64,000 nucleotides of DNA from Caulobacter sp. 17J80-11 (GTDB lineage: Bacteria; Pseudomonadota; Alphaproteobacteria; Caulobacterales; Caulobacteraceae), in contig NZ_JACSJI010000015.1 of assembly GCF_014349105.1 (NCBI RefSeq), positions 1-64,000 on the forward strand, in the 5' to 3' direction. Each line of letters begins with the position of its first letter. The first letter of the stretch is position 1. This document shows, one piece after another, positions 15,046 through 23,737 of this stretch. The notes under the pieces are model-generated. The model made no database searches. It had not been told where the DNA came from and saw only the letters and a program-made list of their open reading frames with translations. The position numbers were made by a program, and so were the translations under genes.

Positions 15046-16755
15046 CTACTGCGCCTCGAAGCGGATCGGAATCTTCACCTGGGCGGCCTCGATCGGCCGC
15101 CCCTCGTAGGTCGCCGGCTTGAAGCGGTAGCGGCCCGAGGCCTGCACGGCCGCCTTGCCGAAGCCGGCCGGGCTTTCCTCAAGAACCTCGCAGTTCGTCG
15201 CCGCGCCCTCGACGGTGATGCGACAGCTCAGCAGCACGGTCCCGCTCACCCCGGCGCGTAGCGCCGTCTGCGGGAAGGCGTCGGAGATCGCCTCGCTCCC
15301 CTCGGCCCAGCGCGGCCCGGAATAGCCGGGCGGCGGCGCCGGGCGCGGCGCGTGCGCGGCGTGCTCTTGGGGCCGCTCCGGCGCGGGCGGGCGAAGGCCG
15401 TAGCGGATGAACTCGTCGGCGACAGGCGGCGATACCGCCATGGCCGCCGCCATGTCCTTCGCCCCTGTCGGATCGCCGCCCAGCCAGATCGCCAGCCCCC
15501 GGCCGTAGCGGGCGCGCACGCTGTCCGGGTTCGTCTCCAAGGCGCGGTCGAAATCGGCGCGGGCCTCGGCGTGGCGTCCCAGCCGAAGGGCGGCGACGCC
15601 GCGGCTCTCGCTGACCCCGAGCGCTGTCTCGTCCCCCTGCAGGGCGTTGTCGCAGTCCTGGAGGGTTTGCTCCAGGTCGGCCCCTGAGCGTTGGGCGCCC
15701 CGGCGGCAAAGTTCGGTCCAGGCGTCGCTGCTGAACCCCTCGAGCGCGCCGCGCCGGCGCAGATCGGCGGCGCTGTCGCCGAAGGCGAGGTCGCCGCCGA
15801 ACTTCAGCAGCGAGATGCACGCGACGATCACCAGCCAGCGCGCCACCAGCACGCCGAAGCGCGACAGCTTTCCGGCGGGGGTGGCGCGCCAGGCGATGTG
15901 GCGCTCCCACGTCTGCACGACCTCCGGGTCGAGGTCGTCCTCCAGCGAGGGATAGTCATGGCGGACCCGGCCCAGCACCTGGGCCACCCGGTCGACCTGA
16001 TTCTGACCGCGGATGACACGCCAGAACGCCGAGTCCCGGGCGCGGCCGGTGAGCAGGCGCCACGCCTTGTAGCGCTCGTCGGACTTCCGCTCGACCCAGC
16101 TCCGCCACAACGTCGCCCCGCGACGCTCGATCAGCCAGTGGGCCGCGTACGGGATGTCGGCGCGCAGGTCCGGCCGCTCCCAGCCGTAGTGTTCCAGCAC
16201 AGCGGGCAGCAGCGGGTCCGAGTTCGGCTGGGTGCGGGCCAGCAGGTCGGCCAGCCAGTGCTCGGTCTCGTGGCTGGCGCTGAGCAGGGCCCGGCGCTCG
16301 GCCGCGAACAGCGCGTCCAGCGCCGCCTCCAGGCCGGCCTGGAGCGGGGCTTCGGTATGCAGCAGGACGTCCAGCCGCATCCGCGCGCGGCCGAGGTCGT
16401 CGCGTTCGTGCGTCGCCGGCACGGCGGTCGGGGGCGGGGCGGGATGATCGCGCGGCGGCGGGGGCTCGTCGGCCCGAGACGCCGCCGTTTCAGACACCGG
16501 CTCCGGCGCGCGCGTCTCGACCCGGGCGTCCTCGAAGGCGGCGGCTTCCTGGAAGGGCGCGCGGGCGTCGCGCGTCTGATCGTACTGAGCGAGGTCGGCC
16601 AGGCGCAGGGCCTGTTCGTAGGCTTCGCGCAGGGCCTGGAAGCCGGCCGCGTCATCCTCCGGGTTGGTCTGCTTCAGCCGCTGGGCGTAGGCGCGCCGGA
16701 TGGCGGTGCGGTCGGCTCCGGGCGCGAGCCCGAGCGTCGTCCAGATCGAGCTCAC
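15046..16755 (-). CDS. J-like/TPR membrane protein with TonB C-terminal domain
   Basis: This 569-residue protein has several parts. Residues 1-50 form a J-like helical domain (TLGLAPGADRTAIRRAYAQRL, GFQALREAYEQAL) in which the HPD tripeptide is replaced by NPED. A Pro-rich linker and a helical region follow, then one membrane segment at about 300-322, a TPR unit (GVAALRLGRHAEARADFDRALETNPDS) and a TonB-type C-terminal domain (ISDAFPQTALRAGVSGTVLLSCRI to the end, ending PIRFEAQ). It is the downstream member of an ATGA-overlapping pair with an HscC-type Hsp70, so it is most likely that chaperone's membrane co-chaperone, comparable to DjlB/DjlC of Escherichia coli but with an added periplasmic TonB-C part. 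Confidence 0.8.
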   Translation of the reverse strand: MSSIWTTLGLAPGADRTAIRRAYAQRLKQTNPEDDAAGFQALREAYEQALRLADLAQYDQTRDARAPFQEAAAFEDARVETRAPEPVSETAASRADEPPPPRDHPAPPPTAVPATHERDDLGRARMRLDVLLHTEAPLQAGLEAALDALFAAERRALLSASHETEHWLADLLARTQPNSDPLLPAVLEHYGWERPDLRADIPYAAHWLIERRGATLWRSWVERKSDERYKAWRLLTGRARDSAFWRVIRGQNQVDRVAQVLGRVRHDYPSLEDDLDPEVVQTWERHIAWRATPAGKLSRFGVLVARWLVIVACISLLKFGGDLAFGDSAADLRRRGALEGFSSDAWTELCRRGAQRSGADLEQTLQDCDNALQGDETALGVSESRGVAALRLGRHAEARADFDRALETNPDSVRARYGRGLAIWLGGDPTGAKDMAAAMAVSPPVADEFIRYGLRPPAPERPQEHAAHAPRPAPPPGYSGPRWAEGSEAISDAFPQTALRAGVSGTVLLSCRITVEGAATNCEVLEESPAGFGKAAVQASGRYRFKPATYEGRPIEAAQVKIPIRFEAQ

Positions 16756-18452
16756 AGCCAGGTGCGCCCTTCGAGTTCGTCCAGCGCGCCGAGCAGGGCT
16801 TCGCGTTCGGCCTCGACGGTCCGGGGATCCTGCCGGTCGAGCACGGTCTCGAAGCGGGCGATCAGCGCGCCGACGTGGTCGCGGGTTTCCGCCAGGCTGT
16901 CTTCGTAGCAGCGGTTGGCGCGGGCCAGGGCGGCGCGGTTGGCGTCGGTGTCGCGCGGGTGGACCTTGAGCGCGGCGAGGGCGGCGCGGCGGCGCTCGAC
17001 CTCCTCGGGGCGGACCTCGTCCTCCTCGATCACCACCAGTTCGCGGCGCTCGCCGGTCCGCGGCACGTGCACCTCGACCTCGAGCAGGCCGTTGATGTCG
17101 TAGGTGAAGCGGCAGTCGACCCGAATCTCGCCGGCCTTGGCGGCGGGGACCGGCACCTCCAGTTCGCCCAGCTTCACGTTGTCCTTCACCTGCCGGGACT
17201 CGCCCTGGTAGACGCCGACCAGGACCTTTCGCTGGCCGTCCTGCATGGTGAAATAGCTTTGCACCCGGCTGGCCGGGATCACCGTGTTGCGTTCGATGAT
17301 CGGCGAGAACACGCCGGTGCGGATGCCCCCCGCCGCCCCGTGTTCGGAAGTCTCGACCCCTAGCGTGTAGGGGCAGACGTCGGTGAGGACGACTTCCTTG
17401 AGGGCGTGGTCGCGCGCCTTAAGGCCGGCCTGCACGGCCGCGCCCAGGGCCACCGCTTCGTCGGGGTGTACGGCGTTGGCCGGGAAGCGCCCGAACATTC
17501 GGGTCACGGCGCGGCGCACGACCGGCATGCGGGTGGCCCCGCCGACCAGCACGACCTCCTTCAGGCTCTCGGCCTGGGCTCCGCTGTCGCGCAGCGAGCG
17601 CAGCACCGGTTCGCGCAGGCGGGCGAGCAGGGGCTCGGCCATGCTCTCGAAGTCTTCGGCGGCGACCGGCAGCTCGTAGGCGCGGTCCTTCCACACCACC
17701 GAAAGCGTCGCCTCGCCCTGCTCGGAGAGCAGGCGGCGGGCCTTTTCGGCCGCCACGCGCACGCGCTGGCGCAGGCCTTCGTCATAGCCGTGCTTGCGCC
17801 ATTCATGACCGAACTTGGCGAAGGCCGCTTCGACGAGCAGGTCGTTGAAGTCCTCGCCGCCCAGGCGGTTGTCGCCGGTGGAGGCCCGGACTTCGATCAC
17901 GCCGTCGAAGATCTCCAGAATGGAGACGTCGAAGGTGCCGCCGCCCAGGTCGAAGACCAGGAACCGGCTCTCGTCGTCGAGCTCGTGAATGCCGTAGGCC
18001 AGGGCCGCGGCGGTCGGTTCGTTGAGCAGGCGTTCGACCTTGAGGCCGGCCAGCTGGCCGGCGCGGCGGGTGGCCTTGCGCTGCTTGTCGTTGAAGTAGG
18101 CGGGCACCGTGATCACCGCTTCGGTGACCGGCTCGCCGAGGTGGGCCTCGGCGTCGGCCTTGAGCCGCTCGAGCACCAGGGCCGACAGCTCCTCGGGCAG
18201 GAAGTCGCGCTTGCCCAGCCGGGTGACCCGGCGCGAGCCCATGTAGCGCTTGAAGGCGGTGGCGGTGTGGTCCGGATGGGTGGACTGCCGTTCGCGGGCG
18301 GGCAGGCCGACCAGGACCGCGCCGCTGTCGTCGAGGCTGACCGCCGAGGGCGTCAGCGTGTGGCCGAGGCTGTTCGGAATGAGTTCGGCGCGCCCGTCGC
18401 GCCACACGCCGACCGCACAGTTGGTCGTACCCAGGTCGATCCCGATGATCAC
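16752..18452 (-). CDS. hscC: Hsp70-family chaperone, HscC type
   Basis: This cytoplasmic Hsp70 has 566 residues, about the length of E. coli HscC (556) and shorter than DnaK. The nucleotide-binding domain has GIDLGTTNCAVGVW, ITVPAYFNDKQRKATRRAG, NEPTAAALAYG, LVFDLGGGTFDVSIL and VVLVGGATRMP. The substrate-binding part starts DVCPYTLGVET and contains the ERNTVIPASR segment, and the helical lid is short with no EEVD-like tail. It overlaps the J-like gene by four bases and so is translated together with it. HscC proteins are specialised chaperones that work with membrane J-proteins and do not replace DnaK. The start at 18452 is directly before the conserved IIGIDLGTT. Confidence 0.9.
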   Translation of the reverse strand: MIIGIDLGTTNCAVGVWRDGRAELIPNSLGHTLTPSAVSLDDSGAVLVGLPARERQSTHPDHTATAFKRYMGSRRVTRLGKRDFLPEELSALVLERLKADAEAHLGEPVTEAVITVPAYFNDKQRKATRRAGQLAGLKVERLLNEPTAAALAYGIHELDDESRFLVFDLGGGTFDVSILEIFDGVIEVRASTGDNRLGGEDFNDLLVEAAFAKFGHEWRKHGYDEGLRQRVRVAAEKARRLLSEQGEATLSVVWKDRAYELPVAAEDFESMAEPLLARLREPVLRSLRDSGAQAESLKEVVLVGGATRMPVVRRAVTRMFGRFPANAVHPDEAVALGAAVQAGLKARDHALKEVVLTDVCPYTLGVETSEHGAAGGIRTGVFSPIIERNTVIPASRVQSYFTMQDGQRKVLVGVYQGESRQVKDNVKLGELEVPVPAAKAGEIRVDCRFTYDINGLLEVEVHVPRTGERRELVVIEEDEVRPEEVERRRAALAALKVHPRDTDANRAALARANRCYEDSLAETRDHVGALIARFETVLDRQDPRTVEAEREALLGALDELEGRTWL

Positions 18453-18524
18453 CGAACGCCCCCACGCTCACGCTACGGTGGAGCTTTAGCCGCAGTCGCG
18501 CGCAAGCGGAAGCGTCAGCCGGGC

Positions 18525-18668
18525 GAGGTTCGTGGAACCTCTTGGCGGTGGACACGCCACCGTCGTTGGCCGCGCCGGCGCCGTTCAGGCCGTCCATCCG
18601 CACGATGCGGATGGAGTCTCTCTTCCAAATTGCAGAGGCGGACGGCGGCTAGCGGCGCTAGCCTGCAA
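18525..18668. repeat. Short inverted repeats in the hscC/VIT intergenic region
   Basis: The 243-bp gap between the divergent hscC and VIT genes holds two perfect small inverted repeats: GAGGTTC/GAACCTC with a 3-base spacer (18525-18541) and GGCTAGC/GCTAGCC with a 3-base spacer (18647-18663). The second is enclosed by TTGCAG and CTGCAA. They may be operator half-sites or mRNA leader hairpins; no regulator gene is adjacent. Confidence 0.4.
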
Positions 18669-18695
18669 CTGGGAGTCGCGCGGGGGAGACGGAAC

Positions 18696-21600
18696 ATGCG
18701 GCCGGGATGGATCGGCGGACTGGGCCTGGCCCTGGGGCTGGCGGCGGCCGGAAGCGTGCTGGCGGGCGAAGGCGCGCCGCCGGCGAACCCGACCCTGGTG
18801 GCGCACGACTACGTGGCCCGCGACGGCGGCGAGGCGCATGCTCAGGCCCTGCGCATCGACCGGCTTGACGTCGAGGTCGACCTGCGGGGCGGCCTGGCGC
18901 GCACGGTCGTCACCGCCCGCTTCCTCAATCCGACCCGCCGGCCGCTCGAGGGCGACTTCGAGCTGGACCTGCCGGCCGGCTCGGTGGTGACCGGCTACGC
19001 CCTCGACGTGAACGGCGCGATGGTCGACGGCGTGCTGGTCGACCGGCGCAAGGGGACGACGGCCTACGAGGAGAAGGTGCGCCAGGGCGTTGATCCGGGC
19101 TTCGCCGAGGTGACGCGCACCGGCGCGTTCCGCACCCGGGTGTTCCCCGTCATGCCCGAGCAGGGCCGCACGGTGCGGCTGGAGTTCGTCACGCCCCTGA
19201 CCCCGGACAAGGGGTACGCCCTGCCGCTGTCGACCGAGCCGGTGGGAACGACCTCGCTGGTGGTGCGCACCGATCGCGCCACGCCGCTCGAGACGCGCGC
19301 GCCCGAAGGTTTGGCCCTGAAATGGAGCCGAGGGCAGGGCGGCGTGGAGGGCCGGGCCTCGGCCAAGGGACGCCCGCTGACCGGCGGCCTGTGGCTGGCC
19401 TGGACGCCGGCGCCCCAGCCGACGACCGTCGCGCGGCACAAGTCGGGCGAGCTGTTCCTGGAAATCGACGATGCGGTCGGCCCGCTCGCCGCGCGCACTG
19501 CCCGGCCTGAACGGGTGCGGGTCTACTGGGACCGGTCGCGCTCGCGGCGCGACGACGACCTCGGCGCCGAGCGGCTGCTGCTGGCCCGCTACCTGGAGGC
19601 CGTCGATCCGAAGTCGGTCGATCTCGTGCTGTTCGGCGACGGCCGTCCGAGCGTCACCAGTTACGACGCCTTGGCGAAGGACGCGCCGCAGCCCGCCTAC
19701 GATCCGCGTCTCAGCGTCCAGGCCGCCGCGGCCCTTCCGCGCGATCCTGAGGACTACAGGGGCGCGACCTCGCTGGCCGGGCTGGACGAGATCGACGCGC
19801 CACGCGCCGACGTCTGCCTGTGGTTCACCGACGGAAACGTCACCCTGGAGGAGGCCGACCCCAAGCGCGGGCGGTGCCTGACCTTCACGATTTCCAGCGC
19901 CGTCGACGCCGACGCCGGGTTCCTGTCCGTGCTGGCCGGGCGTTCAGGCGGTGGACACGTCGACCTGCGCACGAGCACGCCTGAGGCGGCGTTGTCGCGC
20001 ATGACCCGCTCGGGGCCGCGGGTGGTCGGGGTGACCGACACCGCTGGGCGCGACCTGGACTACACCGTGCTGCCGACCGGGCCGGATCGCGTGCGCCTGG
20101 TGGCGAGGGCGCCGATGAGCGGCGAGGCCGTGGTCGTCGAGGTCGCCGGCGGCGCGGGCCCGCGCGACCGGGTCTACCGGATCGATCGCGCGAGCGCGCG
20201 GGCGCACGATGGGGCCGGGGCGCTCTGGGGGGCGGCCCGCGTGGGCGAGCTCGCCGCCCGCAAGGCGCCGCAGGAGAAGGTGCTGGCCACGGCGCGGCGC
20301 TGGTCGGTGGCCGGCCCCGACGCGGTGTTCGTGGTGCTGGAGCGGATCGAGGACTACGCCGAGGCGGAGATCGAGCCTCCGGCGTCGCTGGGCAAGGACG
20401 CGCTGGCGCAGTGGCGCGAGCTGACCGCCGAACGCGAGGCGCGCAAGGCGGCCGAGCGGGCGGGGCGGGTCGACGCGGTCGCCCAGGCCTGGGACGAGCA
20501 GAAGGCCTGGTGGAACGCCGCCCACAAGTCGTTGAAGGAGGTGCAGGCCGAGCTGCGTCGCGATCAGCGGCGGGAGTCGAGGCGGGAGGCGCCGGCCCCT
20601 GTCGCCGCCCTGGCCCCTCCGCCTCCGCCTCCGTCTCCGCCGCCCCCGCCCGCGCCGGCGGCCGACGCGGGCTCGGTCGACGAGGTGGTGGTCACCGGCG
20701 CCCGCATGGTTCGGCAAGGCTTCTCGGAGATCTCGCCGGTCACGACCGCGGGCGCCGAGTCCATCAAGGTCGAGATCGAACCCTGGAACCCGGATCGGCC
20801 TTACCTGAAGGCGCTGGGGGAAGCGGCGCCGGACGCGTTCTGGAGCGTCTATCGCGAGCAGGAAAAGGCCCACGGCGACCTGCCGGCCTTCTACCTGGAC
20901 GTGGGCGAGTTCCTGTTCCGCAAGGGGAAGACGGATGCGGCCGTGGCGGTGGCGCTGAACGCGCTCGAACTGCCGAGCACCGACACCACGACCCTGACCA
21001 TCCTGGCCGACCGTCTGATGCGCTACGGCCGGACCGACCGGGCGATCGCGCTCTACGAGCTGATCCTGAAGCGCGAGCCCGACCGGCCCCAGCCCCGGCG
21101 CAACCTGGCGCTTGCTCTGATCGAGCGCGCCGACCGGGGCGGCGACGGATCCGCGGCCGACTACGCCCAGGCGCTGGACCTGCTGATCGAGGTGATCGAG
21201 ACGCCCTGGGACCGCGACTACGACGGGATCGAGCTGATCTCGTTGATGGAGGCCAACCGCGCCGCCGCCCGGGCGAAGGCGCGGGGGACCGCTCGGCATT
21301 GGCTGGATCCGCGGCTGGAGGCTTTGCTCGACGTCGACCTGCGGGTGGTCCTGGAGTGGAACACCGACAAGACCGACATGGACCTGTGGGTGGACGAGCC
21401 CTCTGGCGAGCGGGCGATCTACAGCCACCCGAAGACCGGGATCGGCGGACGGCTGTCCAACGACATGACCCGGGGCTACGGACCGGAGGAGTACCTGCTG
21501 CGTCGGGCGCCGGACGGCGAATACGCCGTGCGCGTGCACGGCTACGCCTTCGACCGGCTCAATCCGAACGGCGCGACCAGCGTGCGCGCGCGGCTCTATC

Positions 21601-21704
21601 GAAACTGGGGCCGGGCGGACGAGACCATGGAGCAGCTGGAGATCGAGCTGACCCGCGACGAGCGCGACGGCCAGTTGGTCGGCAAGTTCAAGGTCGGCAA
21701 GTGA
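18696..21704 (+). CDS. VIT-domain/DUF2135 protein with TPRs and TonB-box-like motif
   Basis: This secreted or periplasmic protein has 1002 residues and a cleavable signal peptide (start ATG 18696 after GGGGGAGACGGA). Residues about 40-160 are a VIT domain (LRIDRLDVEVDLRGGLARTVV, GTTAYEEKVRQGVDPGFAEVT, FRTRVFPVMPEQ). A von Willebrand-like middle part without an obvious MIDAS follows, then a charged helix, a polyproline linker (about 643-660) and VDEVVVTGARMVRQGFSEISPVT at about 661, which resembles the N-terminal end of TonB-dependent receptors. TPR-like helices fill about 730-870. A DUF2135 domain closes the protein (VLEWNTDKTDMDLWVDEP, GYGPEEYLL). Its role is unknown; surface or envelope stress function is possible. 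Confidence 0.8.
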   Translation: MRPGWIGGLGLALGLAAAGSVLAGEGAPPANPTLVAHDYVARDGGEAHAQALRIDRLDVEVDLRGGLARTVVTARFLNPTRRPLEGDFELDLPAGSVVTGYALDVNGAMVDGVLVDRRKGTTAYEEKVRQGVDPGFAEVTRTGAFRTRVFPVMPEQGRTVRLEFVTPLTPDKGYALPLSTEPVGTTSLVVRTDRATPLETRAPEGLALKWSRGQGGVEGRASAKGRPLTGGLWLAWTPAPQPTTVARHKSGELFLEIDDAVGPLAARTARPERVRVYWDRSRSRRDDDLGAERLLLARYLEAVDPKSVDLVLFGDGRPSVTSYDALAKDAPQPAYDPRLSVQAAAALPRDPEDYRGATSLAGLDEIDAPRADVCLWFTDGNVTLEEADPKRGRCLTFTISSAVDADAGFLSVLAGRSGGGHVDLRTSTPEAALSRMTRSGPRVVGVTDTAGRDLDYTVLPTGPDRVRLVARAPMSGEAVVVEVAGGAGPRDRVYRIDRASARAHDGAGALWGAARVGELAARKAPQEKVLATARRWSVAGPDAVFVVLERIEDYAEAEIEPPASLGKDALAQWRELTAEREARKAAERAGRVDAVAQAWDEQKAWWNAAHKSLKEVQAELRRDQRRESRREAPAPVAALAPPPPPPSPPPPPAPAADAGSVDEVVVTGARMVRQGFSEISPVTTAGAESIKVEIEPWNPDRPYLKALGEAAPDAFWSVYREQEKAHGDLPAFYLDVGEFLFRKGKTDAAVAVALNALELPSTDTTTLTILADRLMRYGRTDRAIALYELILKREPDRPQPRRNLALALIERADRGGDGSAADYAQALDLLIEVIETPWDRDYDGIELISLMEANRAAARAKARGTARHWLDPRLEALLDVDLRVVLEWNTDKTDMDLWVDEPSGERAIYSHPKTGIGGRLSNDMTRGYGPEEYLLRRAPDGEYAVRVHGYAFDRLNPNGATSVRARLYRNWGRADETMEQLEIELTRDERDGQLVGKFKVGK

Positions 21705-21711
21705 ACAAGGC

Positions 21712-21744
21712 GATCGGCGGGCCCTGGGGAAGGGCCCGCCGATC
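21712..21744 (+). terminator. Strong hairpin after the VIT gene
   Basis: GATCGGCGGGCCCT and its exact complement are separated by GGGGA, a 14-bp perfect stem starting eight bases after the stop. No T-run follows, so it may act as a factor-assisted terminator or mRNA 3'-end stabiliser. Confidence 0.55.
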
Positions 21745-21827
21745 TGGGCGACGTCGACCGTGCACCCCGCGGGACCCGGTTGGGAATCGGGGCGCGGGCG
21801 TCGCCAGGGGGAATTAAAGTCTAAAGT

Positions 21828-22055
21828 CTATTGACGTCCGCGGGCTTCCGGGGCGCCGTCGCGGCCGGCGTGCGAAGCCTGGCCGCCCTTGCGGCCGGCC
21901 TCGGCGGCCAGCTGGCGGTTCTGCGAGAAGCTGCGTTTCTCGTTAGGCACGCTGCGACCGCCTTCGGCGGCGATCTCGCGTTGACGGTCGCGGTCCATCG
22001 AAGCGAAGCCGCGTTTTGACTTGCCGCCGCCCTGTTCGGTTTCTCCTCTCGGCAT
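21828..22055 (-). CDS. KGG-repeat stress protein (75 aa)
   Basis: This small hydrophilic peptide contains GFASMDRDRQREIAAEGG and RQLAAEAGRKGGQAS, which match the repeated G-F-A-S-M-D-x-x-x-Q-R-E-I-A-x-x-G-G and A-G-R-K-G-G motifs of the KGG (stress-induced, GsiB/YciG-like) family. Such proteins are desiccation- and stress-related and intrinsically disordered. ATG 22055 follows AAGGAGA. It is divergent from a stress-type short-chain dehydrogenase, and an EcfG-like promoter word sits 40 bp upstream, consistent with general-stress control. Confidence 0.8.
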   Translation of the reverse strand: MPRGETEQGGGKSKRGFASMDRDRQREIAAEGGRSVPNEKRSFSQNRQLAAEAGRKGGQASHAGRDGAPEARGRQ

Positions 22056-22094
22056 CGGGGTCTCCTTAAGCAAAGCGAACTGCCGCAAAGGCTG

Positions 22095-22119
22095 AACGAA
22101 CGCGCGGCGCGAGGGTTCA
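22095..22119 (-). promoter_or_regulatory. EcfG-like promoter for the KGG gene
   Basis: On the minus strand TGAAC (22119-22115) and CGTT (22098-22095) are spaced by 16 bases, one mismatch from the GGAAC-N16/17-CGTT consensus of the alphaproteobacterial general-stress sigma factor. The element lies about 40 bases before the start codon, a suitable distance. Confidence 0.45.
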
Positions 22120-22179
22120 AGCTTCGCCTTGGAAATCCAAAAGCTTAGGCGTGTTTCCGCCGAAGGCGCCGCAAGTGGG

Positions 22180-22204
22180 GCAACCTCCGAAACCGAACGG
22201 CGTT
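22180..22204 (+). promoter_or_regulatory. EcfG-like promoter for the SDR gene
   Basis: GCAAC at 22180-22184 and CGTT at 22201-22204 are spaced by 16 bases, one mismatch from GGAAC-N16/17-CGTT. It lies 27 bases before the ATG at 22231. With the opposite element at 22095-22119 it would make a bidirectional general-stress promoter region. Confidence 0.4.
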
Positions 22205-22230
22205 CTCCGGGGTCAGCAGGGAGACCGCCT

Positions 22231-23223
22231 ATGACCAGCCCCGACCGCGATTTCACCGCCGAAGGCGAGCGGACCGCCGAGAAGGCGCGCGAAATCCAGG
22301 CTCGGGTCGACCGTGAGGACAAGTCCTTCGCCGGCGGCGACGGCAAGGCCATGCAGGCCGGCGCCCGCGAATACCCGGCGCCGCCGTTCCCGGCCCAGCA
22401 TCTGAAGAAGCCCGGCCTGCAGGCCGACCTCGAACTCCAGCCCATGTGGGACGCGCCGCACTACAAGGGCTCCGACAAGCTCAAGGGGCTGGCCGCCCTG
22501 ATCACCGGCGCCGACTCCGGCATCGGCCGGGCCGTGGCGGTGCTGTTCGCCCGCGAGGGCGCCGACGTGGCGGTGGCCTATCTCGACGAGCACGAGGACG
22601 CCGAGGTCACCAAGGCTGCGGTCGAGAAGGAGGGGCGCCGCTGCATCCTGCTGCCCGGCGACGTAGCCGACGCAGCCTACTGCAAGGGCGCCGTCGAGCA
22701 GACCGTGAAGGCGTTCGGCCGGCTGGACGTGCTGGTCAACAACGCCGCCTTCCAGGAGCACACGGTCGAGTTCGAAAAGCTCTCGCAAGAGCAGTTCGAC
22801 CTGACCCTGAAGACCAACCTCTACGGCTATTTCCACATGGCTCAGGCGGCGGTGCCGCACATGAAGCCGAAGAGCGCCATCGTCATGTGCGGCTCCGTCA
22901 CCGGCCTGCTGGGGAACAAGCACCTGCTGGACTATTCGATGACCAAGGGCGGCATCCACGCCTTCACCCGCTCGCTGGCCACCCACCTGGTCGACAAGGG
23001 CATCCGGGTGAACGCGGTGGCGCCCGGGCCGGTGTGGACCCCACTGAACCCGGCCGACTCCCCGGCCGACAAGGTCTCGCAGTTCGGGAGCGACACGCCG
23101 ATGAAGCGCCCGGCCCAGCCGGAGGAGATCGCCCCTGCCTTCGTGTTTTTGGCGGCGCCCTCTTGCTCCAGCTACATCACCGGCGAGGTGCTGCCGATCA
23201 TCGGCGGCTATTCCGGCGGCTGA
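22231..23223 (+). CDS. Short-chain dehydrogenase, general-stress (GSP39/YhxC) type
   Basis: This cytoplasmic oxidoreductase has 330 residues, with a 60-residue polar N-terminal extension (FPAQHLKKPGLQADLELQP) typical of general-stress SDRs such as GSP39. The Rossmann part has ALITGADSGIGRAVA, GDVADAAYC, VNNAAFQ, catalytic Ser in MCGSVTGL and Tyr/Lys in YSMTKGG, and ends SSYITGEVLPIIGGYSGG. The substrate is unknown and the cofactor is probably NAD(P). ATG 22231 follows CAGGGAGACC; an in-frame upstream extension lacks such a site. Its divergent KGG neighbour and EcfG-like promoter support a stress role. Confidence 0.88.
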   Translation: MTSPDRDFTAEGERTAEKAREIQARVDREDKSFAGGDGKAMQAGAREYPAPPFPAQHLKKPGLQADLELQPMWDAPHYKGSDKLKGLAALITGADSGIGRAVAVLFAREGADVAVAYLDEHEDAEVTKAAVEKEGRRCILLPGDVADAAYCKGAVEQTVKAFGRLDVLVNNAAFQEHTVEFEKLSQEQFDLTLKTNLYGYFHMAQAAVPHMKPKSAIVMCGSVTGLLGNKHLLDYSMTKGGIHAFTRSLATHLVDKGIRVNAVAPGPVWTPLNPADSPADKVSQFGSDTPMKRPAQPEEIAPAFVFLAAPSCSSYITGEVLPIIGGYSGG

Positions 23224-23436
23224 AAAACCTCAGGGTCGACCGTGAGTTGGCGCGGATTGGTTCCGCGCTCACTGAGCCTGTCCGGCGTTCACCTGTGCGC
23301 ATGCTGAGCGAAGGCCGGCCGGCGTGCGTCCGCGCCGTTCTGGAACCGCAAAGGCAGAAATGAGGTTTTTGCCCCGCTCGGGCTGAACCAATCACGTTCC
23401 CGTGCGCTTTGTGTGAGGACCAACGGAGGATCACAG

Positions 23437-23721
23437 ATGCTGCGTATCGGACATGTGATGCTGGCGGGCGTCGCCGCCTTTGCCCTGACCGCGTGCGAAA
23501 ACAAGGCCGACAAGGTCGCCGAGCATCAGTCGAACGCCGTCGAGGCGCAGTCGGAAGCGACCGCACAGTCGATGGAAGCCAAGGCCGCCGAGGCCAAGGC
23601 CACCGGCACCGCGGCGGGCGAGGAATCCGCCAAGGCGCTCGAGCAGAAGGCCGACGCCACCCGCGAGGCGGGCAAGCAGAAGGCCGACGTCATCGAGCAG
23701 CAGGCCGGCAAGAAGGATTGA
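23437..23721 (+). CDS. Small Ala/Lys/Glu-rich lipoprotein (94 aa)
   Basis: A lipoprotein signal ends in LTAC at about residue 20, and the mature peptide is one long charged helix rich in Ala, Glu, Lys and Gln (AEHQSNAVEAQSEATAQ, AKALEQKADATREAGKQ). It is probably an outer-membrane-anchored, coiled-coil-forming peptide. ATG 23437 follows CGGAGGA. A GGAAC-N17-GGTT element at 23342-23367 may be a weak EcfG-type promoter. An intergenic repeat element begins 17 bases after the stop. No named family. Confidence 0.7.
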   Translation: MLRIGHVMLAGVAAFALTACENKADKVAEHQSNAVEAQSEATAQSMEAKAAEAKATGTAAGEESAKALEQKADATREAGKQKADVIEQQAGKKD

Positions 23722-23737
23722 CGGTCCGGCCGGTTCC

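Noticed and set aside
17406-18695. In-frame extension of the VIT gene upstream of 18696
   Set aside because: It is antisense to hscC and would bury the signal peptide; a good ribosome-binding site precedes 18696.
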